Origin: an uncultured Eubacteriales bacterium
Lineage (GTDB): Bacteria > Bacillota > Clostridia > Christensenellales > Aristaeellaceae
Assembly (NCBI GenBank): GCA_900553315.1
Contig: USCW01000045.1
Span: forward strand, 1-10,372
DNA length: 10,372 bases
Direction of reading: 5' to 3'
Below the pieces are notes generated by a model. The model did not search any database, was not told where the DNA came from, and saw only the letters and a program-made list of their open reading frames with translations. How positions within the stretch are numbered: the stretch's first letter is position 1; every line of letters starts with the position of its first letter. The translations under genes and the position numbers were made by a program. Positions 6,291 to 10,372 of the stretch are shown piece after piece.

Positions 6291-7373
6291 ATGCGCCGAT
6301 ACGGTACGCTTTTTCTTCTTCTGCTCCTGTTGTTTGCTTTCCCTGCATTGGCAGAAACCGATGAACAGCTGGTTCAATCCGTGGAGCCGGATGCGTCTAC
6401 CCGTGTGGAGCTGCTTCTGCGTGACGGCGCTTACATCGTCCGCCTGACCGAGCACATCGGCTCTGCCAAGGAAATCGTTACCGAAAACGCTTCCCTGCTG
6501 GCGGGCCGCTCTGCGGAGGAGACCCCGCTGCTGCTGACGCAGGATCGTACCTTCTACGTCTATGCCTCCGCCTCCGGCAGCGATTGCCTGACCTTTGTCA
6601 AAACCTCCAGCGGGTATCTGCTTGATGATCTTTCCATGGCACGGAACGGCAATCGGCTCTCCTGCCATTTGCTCGGTGCAAACTATTGGACTTACGAATT
6701 TTTCCCCAGCGACGACGAACCACATCAGGATGATTGTCCCGGCGAACCAACCTTCTTCGCGCAAGCCGACCCGGTAAGCATTTACGAAGCATGTGTTTCT
6801 TATCAAGAGCATCTCAATCAGGGCGCGCCGTTAGAAACCTTCGCACAGCTGCAATCCGGTGATCTGCCGCAAGCGCAGGTGATTGATTTTCCCAAGGGCC
6901 AGCATTGGCCCGCTTACTTCGGTCCCGGCCCGGCCTATCTGGCTGTCGCCGATGTAGCCTCCTATCGAACGGATGCGGACGTGCAGGAGCATTTCGCCGC
7001 GCTGTTTGAAACAGACGGACTGGTCTGCACCGACAACTGGATTCAGGTGTTTGGCCGCATGGACGACTGGATCATGGTGCAGTATCCCCTCGCGAACGGA
7101 ACCCGCTGCATTGCGTGGATTTCCGCTGAAGCGCTCCCGCAGGACGCAGAGGTGCCTGAGCTGACGCTGATGTATGCGCCCCGCTGCAGCAACAACGATC
7201 AGGCGTTTTGCTCTCCCTCCATGTATCCGCAAACGCTGCTCCCCTATTGGATGGAGGATCAGCAGATCGTCTATACCCTCGCGACCTATGGGCCGTGGTC
7301 TTATGTCGAGGTTCCCTACACGGACGGCGTACCCGCTTGGCTGTTCATTGATACCACCGGCAGTCACGGCTGA
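6291..7373 (+). CDS. Secreted protein of unknown function, possible SH3-like repeats
   Basis: The 360-residue protein starts with a clear Sec signal peptide: MRRYG, a run of hydrophobic residues to about 17, then PALA with probable cleavage after residue 21. No lipobox cysteine is present, so it should be released or wall-associated and not lipid-anchored. I do not recognise the family. The stretch 249-282 (WIQVFGRMDDWIMVQYP, then CIAWISAEAL) resembles a bacterial SH3 domain, and 333-353 (YGPWSYVEVPY, then PAWLFI) looks like a second one; this is inference from pattern only. The ATG at 6291 is preceded by AAGGAGG at eight bases. It follows the cysteine desulfurase gene by 70 bases and converges with the membrane-protein gene at a gap of two bases. 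Confidence 0.72.
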   Translation: MRRYGTLFLLLLLLFAFPALAETDEQLVQSVEPDASTRVELLLRDGAYIVRLTEHIGSAKEIVTENASLLAGRSAEETPLLLTQDRTFYVYASASGSDCLTFVKTSSGYLLDDLSMARNGNRLSCHLLGANYWTYEFFPSDDEPHQDDCPGEPTFFAQADPVSIYEACVSYQEHLNQGAPLETFAQLQSGDLPQAQVIDFPKGQHWPAYFGPGPAYLAVADVASYRTDADVQEHFAALFETDGLVCTDNWIQVFGRMDDWIMVQYPLANGTRCIAWISAEALPQDAEVPELTLMYAPRCSNNDQAFCSPSMYPQTLLPYWMEDQQIVYTLATYGPWSYVEVPYTDGVPAWLFIDTTGSHG

Positions 7374-7375
7374 GG

Positions 7376-8206
7376 CTACAGTGTTTCCGTTTTGCGGGGC
7401 AGATAACGGCACAGCAGTCCCAGCAGGACGCACACGCCGCCGGGAACGAGATACCACCAGCCGCCGAACAGCACCCCCGCTACGGTCAAGCCCGTGCCAT
7501 ACAGCAAATATTTTGCAGCTTTCTCCCGCCGGAGCATTCGCTCCAACAACTCCGGCAGGGGAAAGCCCTTTTTTCTGCGTCGCCCCAGCGCCACCAGCTG
7601 CTCATCCGTGGCGGGCCACGCATGACCGGCCAGCCCGATCAGCTCCTCTCGCTCAATCAGCCGCAGCGGAAAGACGCGCTCCTCCGCATATTTTTTCGCC
7701 CCGGCGGAACACTTGCCTGTGAGGCACAGTACGCCCCGATCCACCTGCTGACGGCGGCACGCCCGCTGCATGTGCAGCAGCACGTCCGCCCCCACCGGCT
7801 CCCCCGGCGGCGTAGCCACGCAAGCCACCAAGAGCTTTTCCCCGCCATAGCGGCAGATGACCCCGTCCTCGGCGGTGCGCTCCAGCACCACGGGCCACTT
7901 CATGCTCACCAGCAGCGCCGCTTGAAAGTGCGCCTTTTTCGCCGGCGTCAGCAGCAGCGTTTCCAGCGCCATTTCGCCGCCGATGCGTTCCCGCAGCGCC
8001 TGCTCCCGCCGTGCGACGCTCCGCTTTTTCCACAGCCGCAGAGCCAGACAGATCAGCGCCGTCAGCGCCAGCCCCGCCGCCATGGACGGCAGACTCACGC
8101 CCCACCACAGGAAGAACCATCCCTCGCAGCCCAGCAGAATAGCCGCACGCGCTCCCAGCGCGTCCAGCCAGCCTGCCTGCGGCATTCTGGACAGGTATCT
8201 TTCCAT
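7376..8206 (-). CDS. Membrane protein with possible degenerate Mrr-like domain
   Basis: From the ATG at 8206 this is a 276-residue protein; the ATG six bases earlier (8212) is only one base after AAGGAG, whereas 8206 has seven-base spacing. Two hydrophobic segments lie near the N-terminus (about residues 18-58) and two near the C-terminus (about 230-266). The 170 residues between are soluble and should face one side of the membrane. In their middle, DGVICRYGGEKLLVACVAT, then RGVLCLTGKCSAGAKKYAEE and LIEREEL follow the layout of the Mrr/PD-(D/E)xK nuclease-like fold, but the expected Q/E-x-K catalytic strand reads VACVA, so nuclease activity is unlikely. The fold call is tentative. Its function is unknown. 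A -10-like TATAAA on the minus strand (8260-8255) lies upstream, without a good -35. Confidence 0.65.
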   Translation of the reverse strand: MERYLSRMPQAGWLDALGARAAILLGCEGWFFLWWGVSLPSMAAGLALTALICLALRLWKKRSVARREQALRERIGGEMALETLLLTPAKKAHFQAALLVSMKWPVVLERTAEDGVICRYGGEKLLVACVATPPGEPVGADVLLHMQRACRRQQVDRGVLCLTGKCSAGAKKYAEERVFPLRLIEREELIGLAGHAWPATDEQLVALGRRRKKGFPLPELLERMLRREKAAKYLLYGTGLTVAGVLFGGWWYLVPGGVCVLLGLLCRYLPRKTETL

Positions 8207-8233
8207 TTTCATGCTCCTTTTTCAAATTTGTCC

Positions 8234-8262
8234 TTTATTTGTGCGCCTGAATCGTTTATAAT
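8234..8262 (+). promoter_or_regulatory. Probable promoter upstream of the nadD-yqeK-rsfS unit
   Basis: A perfect -10 box TATAAT (8257-8262) has a weak -35 (TTTATT, 8234-8239) 17 bases upstream. Transcription would start near 8269, just before AAGGAGG (8275-8281) and the ATG at 8286. It is the only convincing plus-strand promoter before nadD, which would give nadD a leader of about 465 bases containing element C and the stem-loop array. Confidence 0.5.
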
Positions 8263-8340
8263 GGGAACATCCAGAAGGAGGCAGAATGTCAACAAAGTTC
8301 CTTAAGGCAACACCGCACAAATGAGTTGGTGCGGAGGCGA

Positions 8341-8469
8341 ATGAATTTTTCGTCAGATGCAATGGCAGATTTTGAAGGTTTACTGGAGGTAAATCGAAAA
8401 ATCTGCAGGCAGCAGATGGCGGAAAAGGCATCGCCTACGCTGCCAACGAATTGTGCAGTATTGCCTTAA
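8341..8469 (+). other. Possible 42-codon micro-ORF inside element copy C
   Basis: An ATG at 8341, three bases after GGAGG (8332-8336), opens a frame through to TAA at 8467-8469, which is formed by the flanking TTAA. The same frame is open in copy B (850-978) and in the visible parts of copies A and D. Both complete versions contain EGLLEVNR and QMAEKASP. Of 16 changed codons between B and C only five are silent, and many changes coincide with stem-pair changes, so the fold explains the conservation better than a peptide does. The ribosome binding site spacing is short, and copy B lacks the site. Confidence 0.2.
8365..8406 (+). other. Conserved internal hairpin of element copy C
   Basis: The counterpart of the copy B hairpin at 874-915, also 42 bases long. 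The lower stem 8365-8373 pairs with 8398-8406 across nine perfect pairs. Compared with copy B, pairs 6, 7 and 9 have changed on both strands (A-T to T-A twice, C-G to T-A once). The upper hairpin with loop TGGAG is unchanged. Confidence 0.75.
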
Positions 8470-8497
8470 GACCATTTTGCCGTCGGAAGCGATAAGG

Positions 8498-8708
8498 TTT
8501 GCTTTTCCAAAGGGAAAGCAAAGTCGCTTTGCGACCTGTGTATGCGGTGCAACCGGATACACAGCCTTTCCATCGTATCGACCGGCTTTTCCGGTCGGGC
8601 GGGTGGTTTCGGCCTTAGCCGAAACCTTTCCTTACATTTTTCACGGCCGTCAGCGCTGCTGACAGTGAAAAATGCAAACTCGTCAAAGCGGCATAGCCAC
8701 TTTGACGA
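8498..8708 (+). other. Array of seven consecutive stem-loops upstream of nadD
   Basis: Seven hairpins follow each other with gaps of roughly 0-14 bases. Stems: 8498-8508/8512-8522 (one G-T pair); 8523-8527/8531-8535; 8536-8543/8557-8564, with an inner stem 8545-8548/8552-8555; 8579-8585/8591-8597; 8605-8613/8618-8626; 8635-8644/8665-8674, with an inner stem 8649-8653/8659-8663; 8680-8688/8700-8708. All but the first are perfect. The stem sequences differ from one another, so it is not a simple tandem repeat. None is followed by a T run that would make it a terminator. It probably lies in the nadD leader and ends 11 bases before the AAGGAGG of nadD. It could be a structured RNA, a cluster of palindromic repeats or a decayed mobile element; I do not recognise a known class. 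Confidence 0.7.
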
Positions 8709-8733
8709 CACGTTGCAGCAAGGAGGTTCTCCC

Positions 8734-9960
8734 GTGGCAAGGGAACGCATTGGCATCATGGGCGGCACGTTCAACCCCGTCCATCAGGGACACATTGATA
8801 TGGCGAGGGCCGCCGCAGCTCAGGAAAAGTTGAGCCGGGTACTCTTTCTTCCCACGGGCAACCCTCCTCATAAGCGCGAGGGCTTGGTGGACGCGGAGGA
8901 TCGCTACCGCATGGCGGCCGCCGCCATCGCGCAGGACGATGTACTGACTCCCTCCCGGCTGGAGATCGACCGGACGGGCGTGATCTATACCGTGGATACT
9001 TTGACCCTTTTGCGGGAGAAATATCCACGGGCACAGCTGTACTTCATCATCGGCATGGATACGCTGCTGGAATTGCAGCATTGGCGCAGCTATGAGCAGG
9101 TGCTGAGTATGTGTACCTTTCTGGTATGCCCCCGGCAGGGTGCGGCTTCTCCTGCGGAGATCGAGGCCGAACGCAAACGGCTGACCCAGTTGGGCGGCAG
9201 CTTTATCTATATCAACATGCCGCCGGTCAATATATCGTCTACCGAAATTCGGGGAGCGCTGGCGCTGGGGCGTGAGTCCGCGCTGCTGCCCCCTGCGGTA
9301 ATGGAATACATCCGTGCCTGCGGCTTCTATGGCGTACCCAACCAGCTTCCCATGGCGAAGGACTGGCTGCCTCAGCTTTGGGAGGCCTTGAGCCTCAAGC
9401 GTTTCGCCCACTCGCTGTGCGTGGCCTTCACGGCGCGGCGGCTGGCGCTGCTGCATGGGCTTGACCCCGTCAAGGCGGAGGCTGCCGGGCTGCTGCATGA
9501 CTGCGCCAAGTGCCTTCCCCTGCCCGAAATGCAGCGCATCTGCCGGGAGCACGCACTGACGCAGGACACATCCTTGCTGGAAAGCGGCAACCTGCTTCAT
9601 TCCATTGCCGGAGCCTATCTGGCGGGCAGTCAGTACCACATGAACGACCCGGACGTGCTGCAAGCCATCGCCTGTCACACCACGGGGAAGGTCGGCATGA
9701 CGGAGCTGGACATGGCGGTTTTCCTTGCGGACAAGATCGAGCCCAGCCGCGCCCCCTATCCTTCGCTGGAGCAGGTGCGAGCCGCTGCCGCGCTCTCCCT
9801 GCCCCGGGCTATGCTGCTCTCGCTGGAGGGCACCGCCAAATACGTCAAAAAGGGTGGAAAGCCTCTGCACCCCGCTTCACAAGCCGTCGCGGACTGGCTG
9901 CGCGCAAGCGGACAGACTACGCCGCCCCATCAATACAAGGAGGAACATTCCAATGACTGA
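8734..9960 (+). CDS. nadD: NadD-YqeK fusion: nicotinate-nucleotide adenylyltransferase + HD-domain hydrolase
   Basis: The 408-residue cytoplasmic protein joins two enzymes usually encoded by neighbouring genes. Residues 1-about 200 are NadD, which adenylates nicotinate mononucleotide in NAD synthesis: GGTFNPVHQGH (10-20) is the nucleotidyltransferase HxGH signature and ISSTEIR (167-173) the second phosphate-binding motif. Residues about 210-395 are a YqeK-type HD hydrolase; known YqeK proteins split Ap4A symmetrically. The metal-site residues His226, His255-Asp256 (LLHDCAK), His289, His315 and Asp333 (LADKIEPSR) are all present. The start is GTG at 8734, seven bases after AAGGAGG (8720-8726); the frame extends upstream into the hairpin array, but there is no site there. 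The end overlaps rsfS by eight bases, so translation is probably coupled. Confidence 0.93.
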   Translation: MARERIGIMGGTFNPVHQGHIDMARAAAAQEKLSRVLFLPTGNPPHKREGLVDAEDRYRMAAAAIAQDDVLTPSRLEIDRTGVIYTVDTLTLLREKYPRAQLYFIIGMDTLLELQHWRSYEQVLSMCTFLVCPRQGAASPAEIEAERKRLTQLGGSFIYINMPPVNISSTEIRGALALGRESALLPPAVMEYIRACGFYGVPNQLPMAKDWLPQLWEALSLKRFAHSLCVAFTARRLALLHGLDPVKAEAAGLLHDCAKCLPLPEMQRICREHALTQDTSLLESGNLLHSIAGAYLAGSQYHMNDPDVLQAIACHTTGKVGMTELDMAVFLADKIEPSRAPYPSLEQVRAAAALSLPRAMLLSLEGTAKYVKKGGKPLHPASQAVADWLRASGQTTPPHQYKEEHSND

Positions 9961-10318
9961 CAACGCGCTGGCGCAAGCCATCGGAGCTTGGCTCTATGCC
10001 AAAAAGGCGCAGGACATTATTGCGCTGAACGTTTCCCACCTGACGGTCATCACCGACTATATGATTATCGCCTCCGGCCGCACCGCCGCGCAGGTGAAGG
10101 CACTGGCGGATGAGGTCGATGAAAAAATGGCCGAGGCCGGCTGGAATCTTCGCCGCAGCGAGGGCGCGACGGAGGGCCGCTGGATTGTGATGGATTACGG
10201 CAGTATTCTGGTGCATATCTTCCATCAGGAAGAACGCGCTTATTATAACTTGGAGCGTCTTTGGGAGGACGGCAGCAACCGTTTGGTGCTTCCCTTTGAC
10301 CAGACGGTGCTGGATTGA
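9953..10318 (+). CDS. rsfS: Ribosomal silencing factor RsfS (YbeB/Iojap family)
   Basis: RsfS binds ribosomal protein L14 on the 50S subunit and blocks joining with 30S when nutrients are short. The 121 residues are a normal length. The family core is seen in KKAQDIIALNV (17-27), TDYMIIASG (34-42) and the signature GRWIVMDYGSILVHIF (75-90), followed by the conserved YYNLERLW (97-104). The ATG at 9953 is nine bases after AAGGAGG (9937-9943), which lies inside the end of the nadD-yqeK frame. The nadD-yqeK-rsfS order is common in Firmicutes; a lytR-type gene that often sits between yqeK and rsfS is absent here. Its stop codon lies one base before element copy D. Confidence 0.95.
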   Translation: MTDNALAQAIGAWLYAKKAQDIIALNVSHLTVITDYMIIASGRTAAQVKALADEVDEKMAEAGWNLRRSEGATEGRWIVMDYGSILVHIFHQEERAYYNLERLWEDGSNRLVLPFDQTVLD

Positions 10319-10319
10319 G

Positions 10320-10372
10320 GGCAATACCGCACAAATGAGTTGGTGCGGAGGCGAATGAATTTTTCGTCAGAT
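10320..10372 (+). mobile_element. MITE-like TTAA element, copy D (left end only)
   Basis: The first 53 bases of the element core run to the window edge and match copy C except for one terminal-repeat base (T instead of C at core position 6). The left terminal repeat GGCAATACCGCACAA is the exact reverse complement of the right end of copy A. Unlike the other copies, the preceding four bases are TGAG and not TTAA. It begins one base after the rsfS stop codon, in the same orientation as the other copies. Confidence 0.85.

Larger units (their letters stand above)
8302..8469 (+). mobile_element. MITE-like TTAA element, copy C (complete)
   Basis: A 160-bp core (8306-8465) is flanked by TTAA at 8302-8305 and 8466-8469. 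The inverted ends GGCAACACCGCACAA and TTGTGCAGTATTGCC are 13 of 15 complementary. It aligns gap-free with copy B. Besides the TIR pairing, AGGCGAATG (8335-8343) can pair with CATCGCCT (8429-8436), and the left end can fold on itself (8313-8320 with 8326-8334, one bulge), which would compete with TIR pairing. It lies between the probable promoter and nadD. The last three bases of the right flank provide the TAA stop of a 42-codon frame inside the element. Confidence 0.9.
8286..8662 (+). pseudogene. Short leader ORF broken by element copy C
   Basis: AAGGAGG (8275-8281) precedes an ATG at 8286, but after five codons the frame runs into element C and stops at 8322-8324 (12 residues in total). If the element core and one TTAA are removed, the frame continues from 8470 to a stop at 8660-8662, giving 70 codons (MSTKFLKTILPSEAIRF at its start). 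I recognise no protein family. Most of the second part overlaps the stem-loop array, so the open frame there may be accidental, and the ATG could instead have served another short leader peptide. What is firm is a start signal with a good ribosome binding site cut off by the insertion. Confidence 0.35.

Noticed and set aside
8255..8292. Minus-strand promoter built from TTGACA (8292-8287) and TATAAA (8260-8255)
   Set aside because: The hexamers are good but the spacing is 26 bases, too far for a normal sigma-A promoter.
8498..8708. Stem-loop array as a CRISPR array or integron attachment sites
   Set aside because: Stem sequences are all different, with no repeated unit or regular spacer, and no cas or integrase gene is nearby.
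8683..9870. Open frame of 395 codons on the minus strand
   Set aside because: It is antisense to nadD-yqeK, with low-complexity composition and no recognisable family or ribosome binding site.

Overview
The window looks like a G+C-rich chromosomal segment of a low-complexity-genome Gram-positive anaerobe, most likely a Clostridia member (Oscillospirales/Christensenellales type). The reasons are strong AGGAGG ribosome binding sites before almost every gene, a fused nadD-yqeK gene followed by rsfS, a DUF3343 gene beside a class-V cysteine desulfurase, and compact rho-independent terminators. The taxonomic call is inference; no rRNA or other marker is present.

Layout. 1-51 is the right end of a short repeat element. 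57-108 is an intrinsic terminator or attenuator that abuts the ribosome binding site of a MATE-family efflux gene (126-1687). That gene is split by a complete copy of the same element (811-978). A one-domain MGMT-type alkyltransferase gene follows (1746-2060), and a hairpin at 2075-2109 serves as a two-way terminator. On the minus strand, a VOC/glyoxalase-like gene and a phosphoglucomutase/phosphomannomutase gene form an operon (4219 down to 2137). Upstream of them lie rpsT (TTG start, own promoter and terminator) and a DUF3343 gene. The DUF3343 gene is divergent from a cysteine desulfurase-like gene (5087-6220). Next come a secreted protein of unknown function (6291-7373) and, convergent with it, a membrane protein with a possible degenerate Mrr-like domain (7376-8206, minus). 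The 527-bp gap 8207-8733 holds a promoter, a broken short ORF, a second complete element (8302-8469) and a run of seven stem-loops (8498-8708). The nadD-yqeK fusion and rsfS follow. The window ends in a fourth, partial element (10320-10372).

Most genes are housekeeping: NAD synthesis, ribosome function, sugar-phosphate conversion and sulfur or selenium handling. The unusual content is the repeat family. It has a 160-bp core with 15-bp terminal inverted repeats, and at the two complete copies it is flanked on both sides by TTAA. In the MATE gene, removing the core plus one TTAA restores a continuous frame, so TTAA is a target duplication. The two complete copies differ at about 21 of 160 positions without indels, and eight of those differences are compensatory changes in two predicted stems. 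The folded form (RNA or single-stranded DNA) therefore appears to be under selection. All four copies point the same way. The stem-loop array before nadD is a second structured feature that I do not recognise.
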